NCBI RefSeq assembly: GCF_013035425.1
Contig: NZ_WQHX01000004.1
Location: 337,349-401,348 of the forward strand
Direction: 5' to 3'
Source of the DNA: Ruegeria arenilitoris
Lineage (GTDB): Bacteria > Pseudomonadota > Alphaproteobacteria > Rhodobacterales > Rhodobacteraceae
DNA: 64,000 nucleotides
A program made the position numbers and the translations under genes. Below are positions 56,419 to 64,000 of this stretch, in pieces (position 1 is the stretch's first letter; the number at the start of each line of letters is the position of its first letter). The notes under the pieces are model-generated. The model was not told the DNA's origin and did not search any database. It saw only the letters and a program-made list of their open reading frames with translations.

Positions 56419-57351
56419 TTAACCCAAAAGTATCAGCCACATCCAAACGGAAAGAATCGAAACCGCCGTACCCACCAAAACCGATGAAGCGGCTACACGT
56501 TTTGCCCGGCCATACATATTGGCAAAAATGTATGCGTTAAATCCAGGAGCCATAGCCGCGTTTAAGACACCAGAGCGGAACAGATCTTGTGGTAACGACA
56601 GTGATGTCCCGAACACCCAAACCAGGCTTGGATGCAAAAGCAGCGAAACACTGCAGACAAAAGCGATCGTGCGCAGGTCACCTTCGGGCCGATACATGAC
56701 CAGAACGCCGCCCAACGCAAACAACGCACCCGGCAAAGCGGCCCTGGTAATCAAACCCAAAGCTTCATCCAATGTAGCAGGCACTGTAATTCCGGAGAGG
56801 TTGACTATGAATCCAAGACCGATCCCCAAGATCAGCGCGTTTTTGAACATGGCAGACAGCACAGATTTAACCATTCGGGCACTGCCGTGACCACGGTTGC
56901 GGATCACCTCCATCACCGTAATGCCAACGAGGTAGCAAAACGGAGAGTGAAAGGCGATTATTGCATAATTACCTGTCAGGTTGTCAGGACCATAAGCACG
57001 TTCGGTAATCGGCAAGCCCAAAAGAACGGAATTCGAGAAAAGGCAACAAAACCCGATTGCAACGCAGTCTTCCCATTCCCGGCCAAAAATAAAGCGTGCT
57101 CCAAGCATTCCAGCGACAAAGCACAGACCAGCTGCCGTATAAAAGCTTGCTAAAAGCTTGGGATTGAAACTTGTGCTAAGATCGATGTTTGCGATGGCAA
57201 GAAACAACAGGCAGGGGATTGCGAAGCCTTGTGTAAACTTCATCAGTCCATCGATGTGGATTTCGCGAAAATACCCGAAATACGTCGCGGCGTAACCCGC
57301 TCCGATTACTAGAAAAACCGGTAGGACAACATCGATCAGACTTTGGAACAT
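56419..57351 (-). CDS. AEC family transporter
   Basis: A 310-residue integral membrane protein with about ten hydrophobic helices, beginning FQSLIDVVLPVFLVIGAGY as in auxin efflux carrier/MleP-type permeases. Family-like elements include GFCCLFSNSVLLGLPI, the conserved Asn-Ser/Gly-Pro crossover region, and ALFALGGVLVMY. These transport small organic acids or aromatic compounds; the substrate is unknown. It lies upstream of the CbiX-like gene with 76 bases between. Confidence 0.85.
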   Translation of the reverse strand: MFQSLIDVVLPVFLVIGAGYAATYFGYFREIHIDGLMKFTQGFAIPCLLFLAIANIDLSTSFNPKLLASFYTAAGLCFVAGMLGARFIFGREWEDCVAIGFCCLFSNSVLLGLPITERAYGPDNLTGNYAIIAFHSPFCYLVGITVMEVIRNRGHGSARMVKSVLSAMFKNALILGIGLGFIVNLSGITVPATLDEALGLITRAALPGALFALGGVLVMYRPEGDLRTIAFVCSVSLLLHPSLVWVFGTSLSLPQDLFRSGVLNAAMAPGFNAYIFANMYGRAKRVAASSVLVGTAVSILSVWMWLILLG

Positions 57352-57394
57352 TAAGTCGTCCTGACTGCGTCTGGCGGCGAATACACTTTCGAGC

Positions 57395-58192
57395 CTAAAC
57401 CGGTTGCCGGATCACCATACCGTCATAGGCGGGTGTGATGTAATCCGGAGTTTCCGCCTCGACCGTGGCATAATCCAGATCGATATGCATATTCGTCAAT
57501 ACAGCGTGCTTTGGCCGCAGCTCGTCTATCCAGCCAAGTGTTCTGTCCAAATGGGCATGGGTCGGATGTGGTGACCGTCGCAATGCATCGATGATTAGGT
57601 AATCCAGCCCAGCAAGTTCTGAACGTGTGTCGTTATGAAATTCTGCGACATCAGGCAAGTAAGCCAGATCCTTGATGCGAAAGCCGAGCGCATCGATTGA
57701 TCCGTGATTTACGCGGAAAGGGCTGAATGGAATAGCTCCTCCGGGCCCGTCTATCTGAAAAGGTCCATCAATGGTTTTTAGTTCAAGGATCGGGGGGTAC
57801 GGCGAACCTTCGGGTTGAACGAAAGCATATCCAAACCGCCCCAACAGATCGTTCTGAGTGTCCCCATCTGCCCAAACTGGAACGCGCGACTTCATGTTGA
57901 ATACGATCATACGAAGGTCGTCGATTCCGTTCGTATGGTCCGCATGGGAATGGGTATATACGACGCCATCCAGCCGACCGGTGCCAGTATCCAGCAGCTG
58001 ACTGCGCATGTCCGGAGAGGTGTCGATTAAGACCGAAGTCGTTCCCTCTGGGCTGTCTCTTTCAACAAGCAGCGAACAACGTCGCCGGGTATTTTTTGGA
58101 TTCTTTGGGTCGCATTCTCCCCAATGCCCGCCCAGTCGAGGTACGCCCCCGGACGACCCGCAGCCTAAGATAGTAAATCGTAATTCACTCAT
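57395..58192 (-). CDS. MBL fold metallo-hydrolase (PhnP-like)
   Basis: A 265-residue metallo-beta-lactamase-fold phosphodiesterase. It starts FTILGCGSSGGVPRLGG and has the metal motif THSHADHTNGID, the further ligand region DALRRSPHPTHAHLDRTL and a final His region in TNMHIDLDY. This matches the PhnP / YcbJ-like group. It is the last gene of the SPOR-dacC-tmk-holB-tatD unit and its start overlaps the tatD stop by 4 bases. The natural substrate in this conserved context is unknown. Confidence 0.88.
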   Translation of the reverse strand: MSELRFTILGCGSSGGVPRLGGHWGECDPKNPKNTRRRCSLLVERDSPEGTTSVLIDTSPDMRSQLLDTGTGRLDGVVYTHSHADHTNGIDDLRMIVFNMKSRVPVWADGDTQNDLLGRFGYAFVQPEGSPYPPILELKTIDGPFQIDGPGGAIPFSPFRVNHGSIDALGFRIKDLAYLPDVAEFHNDTRSELAGLDYLIIDALRRSPHPTHAHLDRTLGWIDELRPKHAVLTNMHIDLDYATVEAETPDYITPAYDGMVIRQPV

Positions 58193-58995
58193 GCCGCAGC
58201 CTTGTATCGGGCGGCCTTAGCGAAAAGCCGGTCGAAATTACTCTGTGTCTGAGCCGCAAAATCCGCGTACGAAACACCAAATACATCGGCAGCGTTTCGC
58301 GCCGTGTAAGCTGTGTATGCCGGTTCGTTCCGCTTTCCGCGGTAAGGTGGCGGGGCCAGGTAAGGAGCATCGGTTTCTACCAGAATCCGTTCAATTGGGG
58401 CGGCGGCAAAAATGTCTCGTAGCGCTTGGCTTTTTGGAAAAGCAGTAATACCGGACATAGACAGGTAGAAACCCAAATCCAACGCTGTCTTGGCAAGGCT
58501 TGCAGTGGATGAAAAGCAATGCATCACACAGGTATAGGGCGCATTACGAAATTCTTCGGATAGAATGCGCGCCATGTCATCGTCAGCGTCACGGGAGTGG
58601 ATGATCAAAGGCAAACCGGTGCGCTGTGCGGCTGCGATATGAATACGCAGTGACTGTTTTTGCACAGCGGCCGAGTCAGCAGTGTAGTGATAATCCAGTC
58701 CGCTTTCCCCAATTCCAACCATCTTGGGATGGTGTGAAAGTTCAACCAATTCGTCGACACTGACCATCGGCTCTTCTGCAGCGCTCATAGGGTGAGTGCC
58801 TGCAGCGTAGAAGATCTGCGCGTGGGCTTCGGCAATGGATCGGACTTTTGGTTCATTTCGCAACTTGGTGCAGATCGTCACCATGCGGGTAACACCCGCT
58901 TCGACCGCACGAGAGATGACTTCATCAAGCTTCCCTTCAAAATCAGGGAAATCCAGATGGCAATGGCTGTCGGTAATTTGGGGGGTATCGCTCAT
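58189..58995 (-). CDS. tatD: TatD family metal-dependent DNase
   Basis: A 268-residue TIM-barrel hydrolase of the TatD group, 3'-5' exonuclease and AP-related DNase. Motifs: DSHCHLDFPDFEGKLD near the start with the HxH metal pair, GESGLDYHY, IHSRDADDDM and TDAPYLAPPPYRGKRNEP in part. It overlaps holB by 4 bases at its start and the MBL gene at its end. Confidence 0.93.
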   Translation of the reverse strand: MSDTPQITDSHCHLDFPDFEGKLDEVISRAVEAGVTRMVTICTKLRNEPKVRSIAEAHAQIFYAAGTHPMSAAEEPMVSVDELVELSHHPKMVGIGESGLDYHYTADSAAVQKQSLRIHIAAAQRTGLPLIIHSRDADDDMARILSEEFRNAPYTCVMHCFSSTASLAKTALDLGFYLSMSGITAFPKSQALRDIFAAAPIERILVETDAPYLAPPPYRGKRNEPAYTAYTARNAADVFGVSYADFAAQTQSNFDRLFAKAARYKAAA

Positions 58996-60113
58996 CTGTT
59001 TTGGCCGGCGGTTTCCTGTATCTTGAACACCGTATCTAGGACCAAAGCGGTGGGGTCAAGGTTCACTGCCTGCCCGTGTCGCATACGGGCGGTGACGGTG
59101 GCTGCGACCTCAGCCCATTTTCTGGCCTGTTGCGGCGTACCAGATAGCCGGACAAGTATTTCCGCCTCATTCGGGGCGGCCTCTGGTATTGGGGAGGCGC
59201 CCGTTGCTCCGGTTAATGCCAAACGGGACAGAGCAACGTCGATGAGGTTAAGCAGCAGTTCAAACTGTTCCTTCGCACCACGCTGTGCTGCTGCTTCGGC
59301 CAAGGCGAGGGCGCGCTGACGATCCAATCGGGGAAGCGATTCCAATATGCGAGTTAATTCCGCATAAATCTCTAGACCGCCGAGGTTAATCAATCGTACT
59401 GCATTTCCTACAGAACCTTCAGCCAGTGCTGCCAAATGATCAGCCTGGTCAGGCATCTCTGCACCAGCCTGCGTCAAAGCAAGCCGCATATCCTCAGGGC
59501 TAAGCGGTTTCAATCGCAGAGTGCGGCAGCGCGATCTAATGGTCGGCAATAACCGCGATGGCTGGTGAGAAATCAAAAGAAGGGTCGTACGTGCTGGCGG
59601 CTCTTCGAGCATTTTTAAAAGGGCATTGGCGGCGCTGACGTTCATCTCGTCCGCCGAATCTACGATGACAACCCTCCGCCCGCCGTCTGCGGACGTCATT
59701 CCGAAGAACCGGCTAAGTTTTCGAATGTCGTCGACAACGATTTCGGAACGCAACCGGCCTTGTTCGTTCACAGTTCGGGTGATGGCTGCCAGTCCGGGCT
59801 CTGCCCCAGCAAGAATGCGATGCGAAACCGGGTGATCAGGATCGATATCCAGTGTGTGCACTGGCGGGGGTGCGCCGAAAAGTCCGTCATCATCTCGTGG
59901 CGGGGTTGCGAGAAGAAATTTTGCAATGCGCCAGGCAAGCGTTGCCTTACCTGTCCCACGTGGCCCCGTCAGCAACCAGCCATGGTGTAGCCGCTCTGAG
60001 TTGAATGCTGCCAGAAATTCCTGCTCCGCCGCGACCTGACCGAACAGTTGTTTAGTCTCACGCGGATGCGGTGCTCCGGTTGCCTGATCTGGGGCTGGGG
60101 CATCTTCGGTCAT
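58992..60113 (-). CDS. holB: DNA polymerase III subunit delta'
   Basis: A clamp-loader subunit of 373 residues: N-terminal AAA+ fold with TGPRGTGKATLAWR (Walker A), VVIVDSADEMN (Walker B-like) and sensor region LLISHQPSRLLPTIRSRCR read as SHQPSRLLPTIRSRC (SRC motif). It loads the sliding clamp at replication forks. The order tmk-holB-tatD is widely conserved. It starts 10 bases after tmk. Confidence 0.94.
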   Translation of the reverse strand: MTEDAPAPDQATGAPHPRETKQLFGQVAAEQEFLAAFNSERLHHGWLLTGPRGTGKATLAWRIAKFLLATPPRDDDGLFGAPPPVHTLDIDPDHPVSHRILAGAEPGLAAITRTVNEQGRLRSEIVVDDIRKLSRFFGMTSADGGRRVVIVDSADEMNVSAANALLKMLEEPPARTTLLLISHQPSRLLPTIRSRCRTLRLKPLSPEDMRLALTQAGAEMPDQADHLAALAEGSVGNAVRLINLGGLEIYAELTRILESLPRLDRQRALALAEAAAQRGAKEQFELLLNLIDVALSRLALTGATGASPIPEAAPNEAEILVRLSGTPQQARKWAEVAATVTARMRHGQAVNLDPTALVLDTVFKIQETAGQNR

Positions 60114-60123
60114 AGATCTTTCG

Positions 60124-60747
60124 TCACAAAACTCTTGAGACGATATCTTTCACATCGGCAGCGACGCTGTCTACGTCCCTATTGCCATCGATCACCTTGA
60201 ACCTGTCGGAAAATTCTTTTGCCAACTCAAGAAACCCCGTCCGCATTCGACGCTGCAGCTCTGGTCCGAAGTCTTCGAATCTTTCTTCCGCGCCTTGACG
60301 GCTTTTGGCACGATTAAGGCCCATGTCCGGATCCATATCGATGAGTAGGGTAAGGTCGGGTTCACGCCCAATCATAAGGTCGTGCAGCTGATCGACTAGT
60401 CCACGCAGATCGCCGCGAGACAGGCCCTGATACATCCGGGTGCTGTCTGCGAACCGATCGCAAATAACTACCTTTCCAGCGGACAGCGCGGGTTCAATTG
60501 TACGTTCAAGATGGTCCCGGCGTGCGGCAGTAAACAGAAGGATTTCAGTTTCAGCTGACCAACGGTCAGGGTCCCCCTGCAGGACAAGATTTCGGATTTC
60601 TTCTGCGCCGTCTGATCCGCCAGGTTCGCGTGTCAACACGACCTCGCGACCTTCATTGCGCAAAAAGTCGGCCAGCATGCGCGCTTGAGTCGACTTGCCC
60701 GAACCATCGATGCCTTCAAAGGTAAGAAACAAACCTTGTCGCGTCAC
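60124..60747 (-). CDS. tmk: Thymidylate kinase
   Basis: Phosphorylates dTMP to dTDP. It is 207 residues: P-loop FEGIDGSGKSTQA, LTREPGGSDGAEEIR with the DR-type TREPGG motif, and CDRFADSTRMYQG. The start overlaps the carboxypeptidase stop by 4 bases. Confidence 0.96.
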   Translation of the reverse strand: MTRQGLFLTFEGIDGSGKSTQARMLADFLRNEGREVVLTREPGGSDGAEEIRNLVLQGDPDRWSAETEILLFTAARRDHLERTIEPALSAGKVVICDRFADSTRMYQGLSRGDLRGLVDQLHDLMIGREPDLTLLIDMDPDMGLNRAKSRQGAEERFEDFGPELQRRMRTGFLELAKEFSDRFKVIDGNRDVDSVAADVKDIVSRVL

Positions 60748-61910
60748 AATTGCCCCAGCGGCGTATCAATGAACTCTTTCAGAACAATACCGCCTACGGC
60801 CATCATACGGACGACAAATCCACCCTGATCCACACTATTTGCTGCGAACAAGGGGCGCCGAATTTCCGGCAATCCTTCGGGTTTTATAACTAGCTCAGCT
60901 AACTGCTGGCCTTGAACCACCGGTGTATTGATTGGTCCGTCATAGACAATTTCGGCTTCAACATTTTCATTTCCAAGCACAGGAAACAACAGTGTTAGAT
61001 CTTCTTGTGGAACCAATCCTACGGTCTTTTCCGCCCCCATCCAAAGCTTGGCCTGGGCTATCGGTTCTTCGGCTTTGGCAACTGTCCTCTCGACAAAATT
61101 TCGAAACGACCAGTTAACCACGGCCTCAGCCTCCTCTGCGCGACGTGCCGTGCTGTCGAGACCGGAAAGCACAAAAATAACCCTTCGGTCACCTTGTTTT
61201 GCTGATCCGACAAGACCATACCCAGCCTCTTGCGTATGGCCGGTTTTCAGACCATCCGCGCCAATATCCAGCTTCAGCAGCGGGTTCCTGTTTCGAGCGT
61301 TGGATGGAGCGCGCCCGTCAAATTCGTAAACTTCTTCAGCGAACAGAGGGTAGTATTCAGGGAAATCCGAAATTAAACGATCCGCTAAAACCGCCAAATC
61401 ATGAACTGACATCATGTGCCCAGCCGCCGGCCAGCCATTCGAATTCGCAAAATTCGAATTGTCCATACCCATTTGCTTGGCGCGTTGGGTCATGAAACGG
61501 GCAAAACCTGCTTCGGTTCCATCAGGGCTGAGAGCCTCGGCAATGACCACGCAGGCATCATTACCAGATAATACAATGATTCCACGCAGCAAATCTTCAA
61601 CTCGAACACGATCTTGCGTGTTCAGGAACATGGTCGAACCGCCATAGCTCATTGCGTGTTCCGAAACGGGTAGAGTTTCATCCAGTGTGAGACGTCCGTC
61701 ACGCAGAGCTTCAAAAGCCACATACAGCGTCATGAGTTTCGACATCGACGCCGGCGGCAACGGCAGGTCCGCCTCTTTTGATAGCAATACCGTGCCCGTT
61801 TTCTGATCCATTACGAAAGCTGCACGGGCCGTAGTATCAAACGCATGGGCGGGCAGGGCCAGCAATGCTAGGCCAAGTGACAAAGTCGTCGATCGTATCG
61901 CTCGCAACAT
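60744..61910 (-). CDS. D-alanyl-D-alanine carboxypeptidase (penicillin-binding protein, S11)
   Basis: Trims peptidoglycan pentapeptides in the periplasm. It is 388 residues with a signal peptide (about 1-23, ending ALPAHA), the S11 catalytic motifs SMSK (S55, K58), SGN (in VLSGNDACV) and KTG (in GLKTGHT), then the PBP5-type C-terminal domain and a final amphipathic stretch (VRMMAVGGIVLKEFIDTPL) for membrane contact. It is related to DacC/DacF. The gene lies 15 bases downstream of the SPOR lipoprotein, another envelope protein. Confidence 0.93.
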   Translation of the reverse strand: MLRAIRSTTLSLGLALLALPAHAFDTTARAAFVMDQKTGTVLLSKEADLPLPPASMSKLMTLYVAFEALRDGRLTLDETLPVSEHAMSYGGSTMFLNTQDRVRVEDLLRGIIVLSGNDACVVIAEALSPDGTEAGFARFMTQRAKQMGMDNSNFANSNGWPAAGHMMSVHDLAVLADRLISDFPEYYPLFAEEVYEFDGRAPSNARNRNPLLKLDIGADGLKTGHTQEAGYGLVGSAKQGDRRVIFVLSGLDSTARRAEEAEAVVNWSFRNFVERTVAKAEEPIAQAKLWMGAEKTVGLVPQEDLTLLFPVLGNENVEAEIVYDGPINTPVVQGQQLAELVIKPEGLPEIRRPLFAANSVDQGGFVVRMMAVGGIVLKEFIDTPLGQL

Positions 61911-61925
61911 CCTGGCCTCCTGATC

Positions 61926-63236
61926 TTAGTTGCTTGCAGTGAATGCGTCTGTGAAACCAAGGTCTTTGACATCTGACAGAATAGCTTTGCGCTGGGCTTT
62001 GCTATCCGCCGGGCCGACCACAACGCGCCAGACCGTATCGTCATCTGTTTTAAGCTCGCGAACCTGGGCGTCCATTCCATTACGGCGAATTTTCTCAGCG
62101 GCACTTTTGGCGTTGGCTTCAACGCCAAAAGTGCCGACTTGGACGAAAGGCTTAGAGAGGGAATTTGATGTCGCAGTTGTTTCAGCAGCAGTAGCTGTTG
62201 TTTCGGCCACTGTCGGTTCGCTGGCCTCAATGGCCGCAGCCGCACCCGCTATTGGATCAAGTGGCGTCTCTGTGATTTCGTTGGGATCTTGCTTTTGCCA
62301 CCATTTTCTCTGGTTCGGGTTCTCTGCGGGCGGCTTGACTTCGGGGTCTGCCAGCGCTGCTGTCTGGTTTGCCGACTCGGTGGGTCGGTCCACTGCATCC
62401 CCACTTGCAGTCGCTGATCCGGAGGCCACGTCGGTTTCTTCAACGGGTTTCTTCTGCCACCATTTCCGCTTTTCCGCTGTTTCTGTCAGAGTTTCTGCGT
62501 CAGGTTCCGCGGCAGCGGCGGTTTGTTTTGGCGCTGTTTCAGTATCAGTTTCTGCCCCGTCAGAGCCAGAAACGACCGCGCCAGCAGCAGCGCCGGCTGC
62601 CACGGCTGTCGCTCCAGCCTGGTCCGTTGGCTTTTTCTGCCACCACTTTCGCTTGGATGTCGTGGCCTCAGTGTCTTCAGAAGTTGCTGAATCGTTTTCG
62701 GCTACTTCTGTTTCGGCGATCCCATCGACTTTCGGTTTTTCTTCTGCTGGCGCAACTTCCTTTTGTTCGCGCCGCAATGCCACAACTTTTAAGTTGCTGG
62801 GCGAACCAGCCAACATGCCCAATTCATTCGCTGCCGACGATGACACCTGGAGCGCCGGTCCGGGAAGATTTCGTTCTCTGCGGAAAAGGGCACCAGTAAC
62901 CGTTTTATTGTTGGTGGTATTTTTGATCACGACACGCTCTGGTTGGTCCACGTCAGGATGTGCAACCCAAATGCCACCTAATGACGGGCGTCCATCCCAT
63001 AATCCGGACTCGGTAACCTGAAACACATCCGGGGCTTCGACGTCGCGCTGCGAACCCGACGCAGGCTGCGGAAACAACTCGACTGTTTGGTCATTCTCAG
63101 CAGCATCAGTTTCGTCGCCCGACGCTGCCGCGCCCTGCAAATCAAAACCTTCTTCACAACCGGAAAGTGCTAATAAAACGGCAGTAAGAACCGCAAGCCG
63201 CTGCGGTCCAAAGCGTGTACCCTTCGCTCGCTTCAT
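61926..63236 (-). CDS. SPOR-domain lipoprotein with RlpA-like region and three KWWQK repeats
   Basis: A 436-residue outer-membrane lipoprotein candidate. It has a signal and lipobox LALSGC (Cys27), a beta-rich region (about 85-155: VIKNTTNNKTVTGALFRR, VSSSAANELGM) that resembles the double-psi barrel of RlpA, a long acidic Ala/Thr/Glu linker carrying three copies of KWWQK (197-201, 258-262, 311-315), and a C-terminal SPOR domain (about 360-436: PFVQVGTFGVEANAKSAAEK) that binds denuded peptidoglycan glycans at the septum. Together with the following carboxypeptidase it points to cell-wall remodelling at division. Confidence 0.85.
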   Translation of the reverse strand: MKRAKGTRFGPQRLAVLTAVLLALSGCEEGFDLQGAAASGDETDAAENDQTVELFPQPASGSQRDVEAPDVFQVTESGLWDGRPSLGGIWVAHPDVDQPERVVIKNTTNNKTVTGALFRRERNLPGPALQVSSSAANELGMLAGSPSNLKVVALRREQKEVAPAEEKPKVDGIAETEVAENDSATSEDTEATTSKRKWWQKKPTDQAGATAVAAGAAAGAVVSGSDGAETDTETAPKQTAAAAEPDAETLTETAEKRKWWQKKPVEETDVASGSATASGDAVDRPTESANQTAALADPEVKPPAENPNQRKWWQKQDPNEITETPLDPIAGAAAAIEASEPTVAETTATAAETTATSNSLSKPFVQVGTFGVEANAKSAAEKIRRNGMDAQVRELKTDDDTVWRVVVGPADSKAQRKAILSDVKDLGFTDAFTASN

Positions 63237-63439
63237 TTTTTCATCCCTTGCCTGACTTGGCCATTCTGGCCGCGCCTCTCCGCTGGTTGGCTGGTTCTGG
63301 TGCCAGTCTCAATGCGGTCTCTGCACCGATGATAACCTGTGGAAGGCGTCATGGAAAGACATCTGCTGCAACTTAGGCAAGATTTCCCGCTTTATGGGTT
63401 GCCTCTGGCCGCAACTGGCCTTAGACCCGGCTTCCAAGC

Positions 63440-63529
63440 GGGGAGGTGGCAGAGTGGTCGAATGCGGCGGTCTTGAAAACCGTTGAACGTGAGAGCGTTC
63501 CCAGGGTTCGAATCCCTGTCTCCCCGCCA
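63440..63529 (+). tRNA. tRNA-Ser (anticodon UGA)
   Basis: A 90-nt cloverleaf ending in CCA (63527-63529). The acceptor stem is GGGGAGG with TCTCCCC, the anticodon stem GCGGT/ACCGT holds CTTGAAA with anticodon TGA (63474-63476), the long variable arm GAACGTGAGAGCGTTC is typical of tRNA-Ser, and the T arm is AGGGTTCGAATCCCT. The 3' side borders a repeat cluster and a recombinase fragment, as at integration sites. Confidence 0.96.
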
Positions 63530-63861
63530 CAGACCCAATTCATCGTGAGACATTGATACGGACCTCGGATTTTGTCCCTTTATTCCGGGGGCTTGCGCCG
63601 TAGTCCTACGCGCGGAGACGCCACCCGGAGACGGTATTTTCTCGTATGACCTACTGCGTCTCTGCACGGCAAAAACCGGGGGTCGGTTTTGCCCCGGAAT
63701 TTCCCTGCTAGCAGGGAATTTACAGGGAATTTTCTCCCATTGGCGCTCTTTGAGTTGTCTCTGACGCGGATATTTCTCACTGGATCAATGGGTTAGGGTG
63801 CAATTCCCTGGGGTGTCGAGCAGGGAATTTGCAGGGAAATCTGCAAGAGGTTCGGGGATGA
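63530..63861. other. 332-base noncoding stretch after tRNA-Ser
   Basis: No supported gene is seen. Short open frames on the minus strand overlap the tRNA or have no ribosome site. The part from 63701 is dominated by repeats of CAGGGAA (listed separately). The first 170 bases show nothing recognisable and may be decayed mobile-element sequence. Confidence 0.6.
63701..63840. repeat. Cluster of CAGGGAA(TTT) direct and inverted repeats
   Basis: GCAGGGAATTT occurs at 63711-63721 and 63820-63830, ACAGGGAATTT at 63722-63732 and GCAGGGAAATC at 63831-63841. Inverted copies are TTCCCTGC at 63701-63708 and AATTCCCTG at 63802-63810. The segment 63701-63718 is a perfect 18-bp palindrome (TTCCCTGCTAGCAGGGAA). 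The units are spaced by 11 bases in the tandem pairs, as expected for a recombinase or replication-protein binding array; this is inference. Confidence 0.75.
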
Positions 63862-64000
63862 TCAGGAAAACCCGTAAAGCCGGTCCTGAAGGGTCCAATC
63901 CAGCGGAACAGGTCGGCCCAGAATGCGTTTCAATGTGAGCTCTGACGGCTGTGTGCCATCACGGATCGCAGCCTGGATCTTCGGTGAAAGAAAGGCGAGC
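63862..64000 (-). CDS. C-terminal end of a probable site-specific recombinase (gene runs off the window)
   Basis: On the minus strand an open frame enters from the window edge and ends at TGA (63862-63864). It encodes 45 residues including AFLSPKIQAAIRDGTQPSELT and PLDWTLQDRLYGFS in part. This pattern (AFLxPxIxxAIxxGxQPxxLT ... PLDWxxQxxxLGF) is typical of the C-terminus of alphaproteobacterial serine recombinase-family proteins of phages and islands. Identity is from memory of the family and from the tRNA-proximal location; the catalytic domain lies outside the window. Confidence 0.6.
   Translation of the reverse strand, partial: LAFLSPKIQAAIRDGTQPSELTLKRILGRPVPLDWTLQDRLYGFS

Noticed and set aside
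63392..63667. 91-codon minus-strand frame over tRNA-Ser
   Set aside because: It reads through the tRNA gene on the opposite strand and has no ribosome site or recognisable domain.

Overview
The window looks like a chromosomal segment of a marine alphaproteobacterium of the Rhodobacterales (Roseobacter group). This rests on gene content and order: a nuo cluster with the extra small genes typical of Rhodobacterales, followed by birA-coaX-rnj; glmS-glmU divergent from gph; SPOR lipoprotein-D,D-carboxypeptidase-tmk-holB-tatD-metallo-beta-lactamase; and a leucine-degradation cluster. Genes are dense, often overlap by ATGA or TAATG, and use ATG starts with AGGAG-type ribosome sites. There are no rRNA genes, CRISPR arrays or intact insertion sequences.

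Layout. 1-6957 (+): the 3' part of a dipeptide-type ABC transporter ATPase, a glycosyltransferase-like protein, an ArgE-like deacylase and three tandem M20D amidohydrolases, which suggests import and deacylation of N-acylated amino acids or peptides. 6977-13713 (mostly -): waaA, moaA, an AlkD-like glycosylase, glmS and glmU, with one lipoprotein gene on +. 13847-15748: gph and a DegT-type aminotransferase, ending at a strong terminator. 15844-25890: leucine/isovalerate catabolism (ivd, acyl-CoA synthetase, mccB, mccA, mvaB, enoyl-CoA hydratase) with a promoter and operator candidate before ivd. An OmpW porin, an AT-rich LprI-like gene and an opposite-strand methyltransferase are interspersed. 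Together these enzymes would convert isovaleryl-CoA to acetyl-CoA and acetoacetate.

26085-43207: all 14 complex I genes (nuoA-N) plus seven non-nuo genes (two tiny ORFs, a DUF5337-like membrane protein, a MAPEG protein, a lipoprotein, a DUF5333-like periplasmic protein and a CMD/AhpD-like protein). birA, coaX and rnj follow. 46472-47568 (-): NUDIX hydrolase and DUF983. 47791-49698: EF-hand protein, ECF sigma factor, one-TM anti-sigma candidate and CnrX-like periplasmic sensor. 49706-51106 (-): a PleD-like diguanylate cyclase whose receiver domains lack the phosphoacceptor Asp. 51196-53868: DUF3572, a HAD hydrolase and an MttB-family methyltransferase without pyrrolysine. 54003-55576: an H-NOX domain lacking its heme-ligating His, coupled to an HNOBA-GGDEF cyclase. 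55647-63236 (-): CbiX-like, AEC transporter, MBL, TatD, holB, tmk, carboxypeptidase and SPOR lipoprotein. 63440-63529: tRNA-Ser(UGA), then a cluster of CAGGGAA repeats and the 3' end of a probable site-specific recombinase running off the window. This last stretch looks like a genomic-island boundary.

Most of the window is ordinary housekeeping. The less described parts are the EF-hand/ECF/CnrX-like module, the degenerate H-NOX/cyclase pair with the degenerate PleD-like cyclase, the accessory genes inside nuo, and the repeat-rich tRNA-Ser edge.
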